A DNA stretch of 64,000 nucleotides, from the NCBI RefSeq assembly GCF_000718775.1, contig NZ_JOCB01000058.1, forward strand, positions 7,970 through 71,969, written 5' to 3'. Numbering within the stretch: the stretch's first letter is position 1; every line of letters begins with the position of its first letter. Both the position numbers and the translations under genes were made by a program. Below are positions 39,164 to 46,978 of this stretch, one piece after another. Source of the DNA: Streptomyces sp. NRRL S-31. GTDB taxonomy: Bacteria; Actinomycetota; Actinomycetes; Streptomycetales; Streptomycetaceae. The notes beneath the pieces were generated by a model. The model had not been told where the DNA came from, made no database searches, and worked only from the letters and a program-made list of their open reading frames with translations.

Positions 39164-39693
39164 CACAGCCGGCACCCCCCGAGATGCGCGAGATGCGCTG
39201 GTGGGACATCGACCCGGTCCTGGAGCTGGAGAAGGACCTGTTCCCCGAGGACGCCTGGTCCCGGGGCATGTTCTGGTCCGAGCTGGCCCACGCCCGGGGC
39301 TCCGCGGCCACCCGGCGCTACCTCGTCGCCCAGACCGCCGAGGGCCGGATCGTCGGGTACGCGGGCCTGGCCGCGGCCGGTGAGCTGGCCGACGTCCAGA
39401 CCATCGCCGTCGCCCGTGACCACCAGGGCACCGGGCTCGGCGCCCGGCTGCTGGCCGAGCTGCTGCGCGCGGCGACCGCGTTCGAGTGCCACGAGGTGAT
39501 GCTCGAGTGCCGGGTCGACAACGTCCGCGCGCAGAAGCTCTACGAGCGCTTCGGCTTCGCCCCCATCGGCTTCCGGCGCGGCTACTACCAGCCCGGCAAC
39601 GTGGACGCCCTGGTGATGCGCCTGACCACCGGACCCGGCGACGGCCCCGCCGCGGGGCCCGCCCCAGTACAAGGAACCGAGAGCAATGACTGA
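39160..39693 (+). CDS. rimI: ribosomal protein S18-alanine N-acetyltransferase
   Basis: 177 residues from GTG 39160 coupled to tsaB; an internal ATG 24 nt later is an alternative. GNAT fold with acetyl-CoA motif [19 protein letters not shown] and [18 protein letters not shown] typical of RimI. It ends 8 nt inside tsaD. It likely acetylates ribosomal S18, and its place between tsaB and tsaD is conserved in actinobacteria. Confidence 0.93.
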   Translation: MTQPAPPEMREMRWWDIDPVLELEKDLFPEDAWSRGMFWSELAHARGSAATRRYLVAQTAEGRIVGYAGLAAAGELADVQTIAVARDHQGTGLGARLLAELLRAATAFECHEVMLECRVDNVRAQKLYERFGFAPIGFRRGYYQPGNVDALVMRLTTGPGDGPAAGPAPVQGTESND

Positions 39694-40777
39694 CGAACCC
39701 CTCGTCCTCGGCATCGAGACCTCCTGCGACGAGACCGGCGTCGGCATCGTCCGCGGCACCACCCTGCTGGCGGACGCCGTCGCCTCCAGCGTCGACGAGC
39801 ACGCCCGCTTCGGCGGCGTGGTGCCGGAGGTGGCCTCCCGGGCCCACCTGGAGGCGATGGTCCCGACCATCGACCGCGCGCTGAAGGAGGCGGGGATCGC
39901 CGCCAGGGACCTGGACGGCATCGCGGTCACCGCGGGCCCCGGTCTCGCGGGCGCCCTGCTGGTCGGCGTCTCGGCGGCCAAGGCGTACGCCTACGCGCTC
40001 GGCAAGCCCCTGTACGGCGTCAACCACCTCGCCTCCCACATCTGCGTGGACCAGCTGGAGCACGGGCCGCTGCCCGAGCCGACGATGGCCCTGCTGGTGT
40101 CGGGCGGCCACTCCTCCCTGCTGCTCTCCTCCGACATCACCTCCGACGTCCGGCCGATGGGCGCGACCATCGACGACGCGGCCGGCGAGGCCTTCGACAA
40201 GATCGCCCGCGTGCTGAACCTGGGCTTCCCCGGCGGCCCGGTCATCGACCGGTACGCCAAGGAGGGCGACCCGCGGGCCATCGCCTTCCCGCGCGGCCTG
40301 ACCGGCCCGCGCGACCCGGCGTACGACTTCTCCTTCTCCGGCCTGAAGACCGCCGTGGCCCGCTGGATCGAGGCCCGGCGCGCGGCCGGCGAGGAGGTCC
40401 CGGTCCGGGACGTGGCCGCCTCCTTCCAGGAGGCCGTGGTCGACGTGCTGACCCGCAAGGCCGTCCGCGCCTGCAAGGACGAGGGTGTGGACCACCTGAT
40501 GATCGGCGGCGGGGTGGCGGCCAACTCCCGGCTGCGCGCCCTCGCCCAGGAGCGCTGCGAGGCGGCCGGCATCCGCCTGCGCGTGCCGCGCCCCAAGCTG
40601 TGCACGGACAACGGCGCGATGGTGGCCGCGCTGGGCGCCGAGATGGTCGCCCGCAACCGGGCCGCCTCCGACTGGGACCTGTCGGCCGACTCCTCCCTGC
40701 CGGTGACCGACCCGCACGTCCCGGGGCACGACCACGACCACGTGCACGAGGTCAGCAAGGAGAACCTGTACTCGTGA
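39686..40777 (+). CDS. tsaD: tRNA t6A transferase TsaD
   Basis: 363 residues. [12 protein letters not shown] at the N terminus, metal-binding His pair in [32 protein letters not shown] and [11 protein letters not shown]. It transfers the threonylcarbamoyl group to A37 of tRNA. A His/Asp-rich stretch (GHDHDHVHE) near the C terminus is unusual and may bind metal. Overlaps both neighbours. Confidence 0.97.
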   Translation: MTDEPLVLGIETSCDETGVGIVRGTTLLADAVASSVDEHARFGGVVPEVASRAHLEAMVPTIDRALKEAGIAARDLDGIAVTAGPGLAGALLVGVSAAKAYAYALGKPLYGVNHLASHICVDQLEHGPLPEPTMALLVSGGHSSLLLSSDITSDVRPMGATIDDAAGEAFDKIARVLNLGFPGGPVIDRYAKEGDPRAIAFPRGLTGPRDPAYDFSFSGLKTAVARWIEARRAAGEEVPVRDVAASFQEAVVDVLTRKAVRACKDEGVDHLMIGGGVAANSRLRALAQERCEAAGIRLRVPRPKLCTDNGAMVAALGAEMVARNRAASDWDLSADSSLPVTDPHVPGHDHDHVHEVSKENLYS

Positions 40778-41031
40778 CCGTCGCGCTGATGTGGGAGGCC
40801 CGGGCGGTCCCGGGGCGGGGCGCCGAGCTGCTCGCCTGGGTGGGCGGACAGCGCCTGCCCGAGGAGCCGTCGCGGCGGGAGACCTTCCGCGCGCCGCAGG
40901 ACCGGGTGCTGGTCGTCACCTGGTGGGACGCGCCGTACGACGCCCCGCTGCCCGAGCTGCCCGAGCCGGACGCCGATCTGGTGACCCGTCCGGTGCACCG
41001 GTGGCGCTTCGAGCAGGTGCCCGGCGCCTGA
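40774..41031 (+). CDS. 85-residue hypothetical protein
   Basis: From GTG 40774, overlapping the tsaD stop by four bases. Begins [20 protein letters not shown]. It looks like a compact alpha/beta domain of the kind seen in small dimeric ferredoxin-like proteins, with several Trp and Arg near the end ([20 protein letters not shown]). No family assigned. Coupling to tsaD implies co-expression. Confidence 0.75.
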   Translation: MTVALMWEARAVPGRGAELLAWVGGQRLPEEPSRRETFRAPQDRVLVVTWWDAPYDAPLPELPEPDADLVTRPVHRWRFEQVPGA

Positions 41032-41033
41032 GC

Positions 41034-41063
41034 TTGGCGCCTCCGACCGGGGTGCGCTATGAT
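41034..41063 (+). promoter_or_regulatory. promoter in front of the candidate RNA upstream of lacI
   Basis: -35 TTGGCG (41034-41039) and -10 TATGAT (41058-41063) with 18 bp between, a good principal-sigma match. Transcription would start near 41070, before a structured non-coding stretch. The LacI gene has its own separate -10 box further down. Confidence 0.55.
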
Positions 41064-41069
41064 CATCAC

Positions 41070-41215
41070 ACAGCGAACGGCCGGAACACCGGCCCGGACG
41101 CAGTGCGTTGGTGGTCCAAGGAAAGACGCCCCGCTTCCTGCGGGGAAATGCACTGTCTGCTCGAATGTACCGTCGTCCGTGCGGCGTCCGCGTCCCTTCG
41201 CCACCGGGACCGCCG
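41070..41215 (+). ncRNA. candidate structured RNA upstream of the LacI gene
   Basis: A non-coding stretch behind a good promoter. It has a hairpin GGCCGG/CCGGCC (41079-41094) and a second, two-tier element: CAGTGC (41101-41106) pairs with GCACTG (41150-41155) and encloses CCCCGC/GCGGGG (41129-41145). Purine-rich single strands (GGTCCAAGGAAAGACG and GAAAT) flank the inner stem, as in riboswitch-like or regulatory RNAs. The 3' end is not defined, and no known RNA family was recognised. Confidence 0.45.
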
Positions 41216-41219
41216 GGGT

Positions 41220-41225
41220 TACGAT
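41220..41225 (+). promoter_or_regulatory. lacI-type gene -10 box, leaderless transcript likely
   Basis: TACGAT ends 7 nt before the ATG at 41233 with no ribosome binding site in between. This suggests that the regulator can be made from a leaderless mRNA independent of the upstream RNA. Confidence 0.4.
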
Positions 41226-41232
41226 CGCGGGC

Positions 41233-42261
41233 ATGAAGCCTTCGAAGCCCGCCCACAAGCAGACGGCGACCCTCGCCGAGATCGCCCGTGAGGCCGGGGT
41301 CTCCGCTCCGACTGTTTCGAAGGTCCTCAACGGCCGGGCCGACGTCGCCCCCGCGACCCGCGCCCGGGTCGAGGAACTGCTGCGCGGCCACGGCTACCGG
41401 CGCCGCCGCGCCGAGGCGTCCCGGTCGCCGCTGATCGACCTGGTCTTCCACGAACTGGAGAGCGCCTGGGCGCTGGAGGTCATCCGCGGCGTGGAGAACG
41501 TGGCCAGGGACGCCGGGCTGAGCGTGGTGCTGTCCGAGTCGGCCGGCCGGCTCACCCCCGGCCGGACCTGGGCCGACCAGGTCGCCGCCCGCCGCCCGCA
41601 CGGCGTCGTCCTGGTGCTGTCCGATCTCGACGAGTCCCAGCGGGCCCTGCTGGCCAGCCGCTCCATCCCGTTCGTGGTGATGGACCCGGCCGGCGACCCG
41701 GGTCCGGACGTGCCGTCCATCGGCGCCACCAACTGGCAGGGCGGTCTCGCCGCCACCCGGCACCTGGTGGAACTCGGCCACACCCGGATCGGCGCGATCA
41801 GCGGCCCGTCCCGGATGATGGGCAGCCGGGCCCGGACCGACGGCTACCGGGCGGCCCTGGAGACGGCCGGGCTGCCCGTCGACCCCTCGCTCCTCGTCGT
41901 CGGCGACTTCCACCACGACGCCGGCTACCGCCTGGGCCTGGAGCTGCTGCGCCGCCCGGACCGGCCCACCGCCGTCTTCGCGGGCAACGACCTCCAGGCG
42001 CTCGGCCTGTACGAGGCCGCCCGCGAACTGGGCCTGCGCGTCCCGGAGGACGTCAGCGTGGTCGGCTTCGACGATCTGCCGGTGGCCCGCTGGGTGGGCC
42101 CGCCGCTGACCACCGTGCGGCAGCCGCTCACCGAGATGGCCGAGGCCGCCGCCCGGCTGGTGCTGGAGCTGGGGCGGGCCGAGGACGAGCGGACCGCGAC
42201 CCGGGTGGAGCTGGCGACGAGCCTGGTGGTGCGGTCCAGCACGGCCGCGCCCCCGCGATGA
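41233..42261 (+). CDS. LacI family transcriptional regulator
   Basis: 342 residues from ATG 41233 (MKPSKPAHKQTATLAEIARE). The helix-turn-helix/hinge TLAEIAREAGVSAPTVSKVLNG is followed by a periplasmic-binding-protein-like sensor domain; GFDDLPVARWVGPPLTTVRQP near the C terminus is the family's typical effector-domain motif. Probably a sugar-responsive repressor. No sugar utilisation genes adjoin it, so its targets lie elsewhere. Confidence 0.93.
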   Translation: MKPSKPAHKQTATLAEIAREAGVSAPTVSKVLNGRADVAPATRARVEELLRGHGYRRRRAEASRSPLIDLVFHELESAWALEVIRGVENVARDAGLSVVLSESAGRLTPGRTWADQVAARRPHGVVLVLSDLDESQRALLASRSIPFVVMDPAGDPGPDVPSIGATNWQGGLAATRHLVELGHTRIGAISGPSRMMGSRARTDGYRAALETAGLPVDPSLLVVGDFHHDAGYRLGLELLRRPDRPTAVFAGNDLQALGLYEAARELGLRVPEDVSVVGFDDLPVARWVGPPLTTVRQPLTEMAEAAARLVLELGRAEDERTATRVELATSLVVRSSTAAPPR

Positions 42262-42352
42262 GATCCCTGCCGGCGGTGCCGTCGGGGTGAACCGCGGGGG
42301 AGCGGAAGATGAGAATTCCCCAAGAAACCGAATCATGGGGTATCCGCTAACA

Positions 42353-42378
42353 GTCCGCTAATAATTCGGACTTACGTT
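42353..42378 (+). promoter_or_regulatory. operator-like palindrome and -10 box of the LCP gene
   Basis: Inverted repeat GTCCG-N9-CGGAC (42353-42371) with an AT-rich centre, then TACGTT (42373-42378) ending 6 nt before the GTG start. No ribosome binding site is present, so a leaderless mRNA controlled by a protein bound just upstream is plausible. Confidence 0.4.
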
Positions 42379-42384
42379 CCTGTC

Positions 42385-43440
42385 GTGACGCGACACGAGG
42401 AGCAAGGCGGCGCGGCCGGACGGGCGCGGCGGCGACCGCGAGCGCTGCGGATCGCCGGTCTCACCCTGGCGGGCGCCCTGGTGCTGGGCGTGGCGGCGGC
42501 CGGCTGGGCGTACCGGCACCTGAGCGGCAACATCACGAGCGTCGACATCGACAGCGCGCTCGGCGACGACCGGCCCGCCCCGGCCGTGCTCACCCCCGCC
42601 GCCACCGTGTCGGCCGACGCCTCCCCGCTGCCCACGGGCTCCTTGAACATCCTGGTCCTCGGCTCGGACTCGCGCAGCGGCGCGGCCAACCGGGAACTGG
42701 GCGGCGGGGACAGCGGCGAGGCCCGGTCCGACACGGCGATGGTCGCGCATCTCGACGCGGGCCGGACGAGGGCGACCGTGGTCAGCATCCCGCGCGACAC
42801 GCTCGTCACCCGCCCGTCCTGCCCGCTCGCCTCCGGCGGGAGCACGGCGGTGGCGCACGGCGCCATGTTCAACAGCGCCTACGCGGTGGGCGGTCCGGTG
42901 TGCGCGGTGAAGACCGCCGAGTCCCTCACCGGCATCCGGATGGACCACTACCTGGAGATCGACTTCTCCGGCTTCGCCCGGCTGGTCGACGCGCTCGGCG
43001 GGGTCGACGTCACCACCGGCGAGGACATCGACGACGACCAGAGCCACCTCCACCTCAAGGCCGGCACCCACCACCTCGACGGCAAGCGGGCCCTGGCCCT
43101 CGCCCGCACCCGGCACGGCATAGGCGACGGCAGCGACCTGGGCCGCATAGGACTCCAGCAGAACCTGGTCAAGGCCCTGCTGGAACAGATCGCCTCCGCC
43201 GGGCTGCTCACCGATCCCGCCCGGCTCTACCGGATCGCCGACGCCGCCACCGCCGGCCTCACCGCCGACACCGGCCTGGACTCCCTGGGCGAGCTGACGA
43301 GCCTCGGCCGGAGCCTGGAGGGCCTGGCCGCCGACCGGGTGCGGACGGTGACCATGCCGGTCGTCACGGCGCCCTCCGACCCCAACCGGGTGGTCCCGGA
43401 GGAACCCGAGGCGAGCCGGCTCTGGGCGTCCCTGCGCTGA
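42385..43440 (+). CDS. LytR-CpsA-Psr (LCP) family protein
   Basis: 351 residues from GTG. Short basic cytoplasmic head, one transmembrane helix (about residues 18-40), then the LCP domain with ILVLGSDSRSG, RSDTAMVAHLD, VSIPRDTLV, LTGIRMDHYLEIDF and ARTRHG. LCP enzymes attach polyprenyl-phosphate-linked glycopolymers to peptidoglycan. It could attach teichoic-like polymers or glycans such as that made by the upstream glycan locus, but nothing in sequence proves that. Confidence 0.92.
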   Translation: MTRHEEQGGAAGRARRRPRALRIAGLTLAGALVLGVAAAGWAYRHLSGNITSVDIDSALGDDRPAPAVLTPAATVSADASPLPTGSLNILVLGSDSRSGAANRELGGGDSGEARSDTAMVAHLDAGRTRATVVSIPRDTLVTRPSCPLASGGSTAVAHGAMFNSAYAVGGPVCAVKTAESLTGIRMDHYLEIDFSGFARLVDALGGVDVTTGEDIDDDQSHLHLKAGTHHLDGKRALALARTRHGIGDGSDLGRIGLQQNLVKALLEQIASAGLLTDPARLYRIADAATAGLTADTGLDSLGELTSLGRSLEGLAADRVRTVTMPVVTAPSDPNRVVPEEPEASRLWASLR

Positions 43441-43459
43441 GCCAGGGGGCACGGGAGCC

Positions 43460-43488
43460 GGGGCGGCGGACGCGGGGCGGCGGACGCG
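43460..43488. repeat. 14-bp tandem duplication before the hairpin
   Basis: GGGGCGGCGGACGC occurs twice in tandem (start 43460, period 14) just after the LCP gene and directly before the A6/T6 hairpin. Confidence 0.6.
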
Positions 43489-43515
43489 GGAAAAAACTTC
43501 CGGGTTTTTTCCGCG
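43485..43515. terminator. A6/T6 stem-loop after the LCP gene
   Basis: CGCGG, a bulged G, AAAAAAC paired with GTTTTTTCCGCG around a TTCCGG loop. The T-run lies inside the stem, unlike a normal terminator, but the A/T tracts stand out in this GC-rich DNA. Its 3' arm ends 4 nt before the -35 of the DGPF gene promoter, so it insulates the two units. Confidence 0.6.
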
Positions 43516-43519
43516 AGCG

Positions 43520-43546
43520 TGTCGATCCCGGCGTCTCCCGTTCGAC
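43520..43546 (+). promoter_or_regulatory. ECF42-type promoter of the DGPF gene
   Basis: TGTCGA (43520-43525) and CGAC (43543-43546), 17 nt apart. This agrees with the target motif described for ECF42 sigma factors (TGTCGA at -35, CGA/TC at -10). It lies 52 nt upstream of the DGPF gene, whose neighbour encodes an ECF42-type sigma factor, so autoregulation is likely. Confidence 0.6.
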
Positions 43547-43598
43547 GCAGGGGTGAGCGGCGGGGAACGGCCCCGCCGCTCCGACCGGAGGAGACACC

Positions 43599-43955
43599 AT
43601 GCCCCGCTACCTGTCGCTCGTGCGCGTCGACGAGTCCGCCGCCCCCGCCGGGGGCCCCAGCGCGGAGCTGATGCGGCGGATGGGCGAGCTGATCGAGGAG
43701 ATGACCAAGGCCGGCGTGCTGCTCGACACCGCCGGGCTCACCCCGTCCGCCGAGGCCGTGCGGGTGGACTGGGACGGTGAGCGGGCCGCCGTCACCGACG
43801 GGCCGTTCACCGAGGCCAAGGAGGTCGTCGGCGGCTACGCCCTCATGCAGTGCAAGGACCGGGCCGAGGCGGTGGAGTGGACCCGGCGCTTCCTGCACGT
43901 CCACGGCCCGGAGTGGCGGATCGCCTGCGAACTGCGGGAGATCGCCGAGGGCTGA
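43599..43955 (+). CDS. DGPF (YCII-related) domain protein
   Basis: 118 residues with GGAGGAG before the ATG. The name-giving motif DGPF is at residues 67-70, followed by TEAKEVVGGYALMQ. These small proteins are the standard target and partner of ECF42 sigma factors; their biochemical role is not settled. It starts MPRYLSLVRVDESAAPAGGP. Confidence 0.92.
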   Translation: MPRYLSLVRVDESAAPAGGPSAELMRRMGELIEEMTKAGVLLDTAGLTPSAEAVRVDWDGERAAVTDGPFTEAKEVVGGYALMQCKDRAEAVEWTRRFLHVHGPEWRIACELREIAEG

Positions 43956-43989
43956 ACCCATTTGGCCGAAAGGCCGCGGGCGGTGTTGC

Positions 43990-45774
43990 ATGTGGCCTGT
44001 GGAATCCCAGCCCACGACAGCCCGGCCCGCGGCGGCCCAGCCGTCGGCGGCGCAGCCTGCGGCGACGCAGCCCGCGGCAGCCCGGCCCACGGCAGCGCAG
44101 CCCATGGCGGCCCGGCCTGAGGTGGCCCGGCCTGAGGCGGTTCAGTCGGCGGCGGCGCAGCCCGCGGCGACGCAGCCCGCTGCGGCCTGGCCCATGGCGG
44201 CCTGGCCCGCGGCGGCTCAGCCCATGGCGGCCCGGCCTGAGGTGGCCCGGCCTGAGGTGGCCCGGCCTGAGGTGGCCCGGCCCACGTCAGCCCGGCCCGC
44301 AGCGGCCCAGCCGGCGGTGGCCCGGCCGGCGGCAGCGCAGCCCATGGCGGCCCAGCAGTCGGCGACGCAGCCCGCAGCGGCCCAGCAGTCGGCAGCGCAG
44401 CCCGCGGCGGCTCAGTCCATGGCGGTTCAGTCGGCAGCGGCCCGGCCCACTGCGACGCAGCCCGCTGTGACACGACCGTCCTCCGCGGCGCACGCGATCG
44501 AGACCGTCTTCCGGCTGGAGTCGCCTCGCGTCATCGCCGGCGTCGCCCGGATCGTCCGGGATGTCGGCATCGCCGAGGAGCTGGCGCAGGACGCGCTGGT
44601 CGCCGCCCTGGAGCGGTGGCCCCGCGAGGGCGTGCCCGACAACCCCGGCGCCTGGCTGATGGCCACCGCCCGGCACCGGGCCGTCGACCTGATCCGGCGC
44701 CGTGAGACCTACGCCCGCAAACTCGCCGAGATCGGCCGGGACCTGGAGACCACCGCCCCGCCGGAGGAGCCCGCCGACCCGGACGGCATCGACGACGACC
44801 TGCTCCGGCTGGTCTTCACCGCCTGCCACCCGGTGCTGTCCGCACAGGCCCGCACCGCGCTCACCCTGCGCCTGCTCGGCGGCCTGAGCACGGCCGAGAT
44901 CGCCCGCGCACACCTGGTGCCCGAGGCGACGGTCGCCCAGCGGATCGTCCGCGCCAAACGCACCCTGGCGGCGCGGAACGTCGCCTTCGAGGTGCCGTAC
45001 GGACCCGACCGGGAGGCCCGCCTCGGCTCCGTCCTGGACGTGATCTACCTGATCTTCAACGAGGGCTACGCGGCCACCGCCGGTGACGACTGGCTGCGCC
45101 CCGGCCTGTGCGAGGACGCGCTGCGGCTGGCCCGCGTGCTGTCCGGGCTGATGCCCGGCGAGCCCGAGGTGCACGGTCTGACCGCGCTGCTGGAGTTCCA
45201 GACCTCCCGCGCCGCCGCCCGCACCGCCCCCGACGGCACCCCGGTGCTGCTGAGGGACCAGGACCGGGGCCGCTGGAACCGCCTGCTCATCGCGCGCGGG
45301 GTCGAGGCCCTGGACCGCGCCGGGGCCACCGCGAGCGGCCCCCCGGGCCCGTACCGGCTCCAGGCGGCCATCGCCGCCTGCCACGCGCGCGCGTCCACGT
45401 ACGAGGAGACCGACTGGCGGGCCATCGCCACCCTGTACGGCCTGCTGGCCGTGCGCGCGCCGTCCCCGGTGGTCGAGCTGAACCGCGCGGTCGCCGTGTC
45501 GATGGCCGACGGCCCGGCGGCGGGCCTGGAACTGGTGGACGCGCTGGCCGCCGCGCCCGCGCTGCGCGACTACCACCTGCTGCCCAGCGTCCGCGGCGAC
45601 CTGCTGGCCCGGCTCGGGCGCACCGCCCAGGCCCGGGCGGAGTTCGTCCGGGCGGCGGGGCTGGCGCGCAACGAACGGGAGCGCACGCTGCTGCTGCGCA
45701 GGGCGGGGGAGTGCCCGGACGTCACCCCAGCGGACGGCCGATCAGCATCGTCGGTGCCCCCGCCACCCGGGTGA
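43990..45774 (+). CDS. ECF42-type sigma factor with long pentapeptide-repeat N terminus
   Basis: 594 residues from ATG 43990, or 591 from GTG 43999. Usual ECF42 proteins have about 400-420 residues. The sigma part starts near residue 168 (HAIETVFRLESPRV) with region 2 (ELAQDALVAALERWP, DNPGAWLMATARHRAVDLIRR) and region 4 (LLGGLSTAEIARAHLVPEATVAQRIVRAK), then a C-terminal TPR-like extension of about 200 residues. Residues 8-167 are some 32 five-residue units of PAAAQ type. No anti-sigma gene adjoins. Its 3' end overlaps the convergent methyltransferase by 53 nt. Confidence 0.85.
   Translation: MWPVESQPTTARPAAAQPSAAQPAATQPAAARPTAAQPMAARPEVARPEAVQSAAAQPAATQPAAAWPMAAWPAAAQPMAARPEVARPEVARPEVARPTSARPAAAQPAVARPAAAQPMAAQQSATQPAAAQQSAAQPAAAQSMAVQSAAARPTATQPAVTRPSSAAHAIETVFRLESPRVIAGVARIVRDVGIAEELAQDALVAALERWPREGVPDNPGAWLMATARHRAVDLIRRRETYARKLAEIGRDLETTAPPEEPADPDGIDDDLLRLVFTACHPVLSAQARTALTLRLLGGLSTAEIARAHLVPEATVAQRIVRAKRTLAARNVAFEVPYGPDREARLGSVLDVIYLIFNEGYAATAGDDWLRPGLCEDALRLARVLSGLMPGEPEVHGLTALLEFQTSRAAARTAPDGTPVLLRDQDRGRWNRLLIARGVEALDRAGATASGPPGPYRLQAAIAACHARASTYEETDWRAIATLYGLLAVRAPSPVVELNRAVAVSMADGPAAGLELVDALAAAPALRDYHLLPSVRGDLLARLGRTAQARAEFVRAAGLARNERERTLLLRRAGECPDVTPADGRSASSVPPPPG
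44011..44490 (+). repeat. 15-bp coding tandem repeat, about 32 units
   Basis: In-frame 5-codon units of consensus P-(A/M/E)-(A/V)-A-(Q/R), such as PAAAQ, PMAAR and PEVAR, fill the start of the sigma-factor gene. Three consecutive PEVAR units are nearly identical at DNA level. Such a minisatellite is prone to length change by slippage. Confidence 0.9.
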
Positions 45775-46888
45775 GGAAGACGGTGGCCGCGTTCGGCCCC
45801 TCCGGCCGGACCTTGCGGCGCAGTTCCTCCGGCTCGACGGCCGAGCCGCGCTTCTTCACGGTCAGCGTGCCGACCCCGCGTTCGCGCAGCAGGGCCTTGA
45901 GCTTCTTGACGTTGAAGGGCAGCCGGTCGGTGATCTCGTAGCCGGTGGCGTACGGCGTGGCCCGCGCCTCGTCGGCGGTGACGTACGCGATGGTCGGGTC
46001 GACGAGCCCGCCGTCCAGCTCCTCGGCCACCTCGGCGACCAGGTGTGCGCGGATGACCGCGCCGTCCGGCTCGTACAGGTACCGCCCCACCGGCCGCACC
46101 CGGGGGTCGGGCAGCCCGCGGCCGAGCAGCGTGCGCGGGCCCGGCAGCAGCGTGGCCCGCACGGCGCCCGGCGCGCCGGTCCCGAACCACAGCACCGCCT
46201 CCTTCACGTCCCCGCCGTCGGAGATCCACTCGGCCTCGGCCTCGGCCGGGACCACCTCGTGCGGGATGCCCGGGGCGATCTTCAGCGCGGCGCGGGGTGC
46301 CGCGCGGGCGGTCTCGACCGCCCAGGACAGCGGCGGCGAGTACGCCTCTGGGTCGAAGATCCGGCCGCGTCCGCCCCGCCGTGCCGGGTCCACGAACACC
46401 GCGTCGTACCCGGCGGTGTCCACCTCCGTGACGTCCGCCTGGCGCACCTCGATCAGGTCGGCCAGTCCCAGGGCGTCCGCGTTCGCCCGGGCCGCCGCGG
46501 CGGTCAGCGGGTCGCGGTCCACGGCCAGCACCCGGACGCCGGCCCGGGCCAGCGCGATCGCGTCCCCGCCGATGCCGCAGCACAGGTCGGCGACGGAGGT
46601 CACGCCCAGCCCGGTCAGTCGGCGGGCCCGGTACGCCGCCACGCTGCCGCGCGTGGACTGCTCGACCCCGTTCGGGGTGAAGAACATCCGCCCGGCGTCC
46701 TCGGCCCCGAACTTCGCCGCCGCCCGCCGGCGCAGCCGGGCCTGGCCGAGCGCGGCCGAGACCAGTTCGGCCGGGTGTTCGCGGCGCAGCCGGGTGGCCA
46801 TCGCGAGTTCCTGCGCGGGTTCGGTGTCGCGCACCTCGTCGAGGAGGGCGCGGCCTTCGGGGGTGAGGAGCGGAGCGAGGTCGTTCAC
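45722..46888 (-). CDS. class I SAM-dependent methyltransferase with THUMP-like domain
   Basis: 388 residues from GTG 46888 (MNDLAPLLTPEGRALL). The SAM-binding motif VADLCCGIGGDAIALARAG (about residues 95-113) is followed by VLAVDRDP and FVDPARRGGRGR. The C-terminal third has KKLKALLRERGVGTLTVKKRG. It resembles actinobacterial RNA methyltransferase-like proteins. Its exact substrate is unknown. Confidence 0.85.
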   Translation of the reverse strand: MNDLAPLLTPEGRALLDEVRDTEPAQELAMATRLRREHPAELVSAALGQARLRRRAAAKFGAEDAGRMFFTPNGVEQSTRGSVAAYRARRLTGLGVTSVADLCCGIGGDAIALARAGVRVLAVDRDPLTAAAARANADALGLADLIEVRQADVTEVDTAGYDAVFVDPARRGGRGRIFDPEAYSPPLSWAVETARAAPRAALKIAPGIPHEVVPAEAEAEWISDGGDVKEAVLWFGTGAPGAVRATLLPGPRTLLGRGLPDPRVRPVGRYLYEPDGAVIRAHLVAEVAEELDGGLVDPTIAYVTADEARATPYATGYEITDRLPFNVKKLKALLRERGVGTLTVKKRGSAVEPEELRRKVRPEGPNAATVFLTRVAGAPTMLIGRPLG

Positions 46889-46978
46889 CGGGTCATTGTG
46901 GGCCAGTCGGTGGATGGTGCGCCCGCGGCGGCGGTGTCGGCCCGGATGGCGGGCCGGGACCTGGGAGGATCCGGCACC

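Noticed and set aside
38066..40747. Minus-strand frame of about 890 codons across tsaB-rimI-tsaD
   Set aside because: It is a shadow of three well-identified genes on the + strand and shows no domain.
41059..41232. N-terminal extension of the LacI regulator through the upstream region
   Set aside because: The extra 58 residues are unlike any LacI protein and the DNA forms stem-loops; the helix-turn-helix begins shortly after ATG 41233.
43777..43989. Earlier in-frame start for the ECF42 sigma gene inside the DGPF gene
   Set aside because: The region is fully used by the DGPF protein in another frame, and the ATG at 43990 lies just after its stop.
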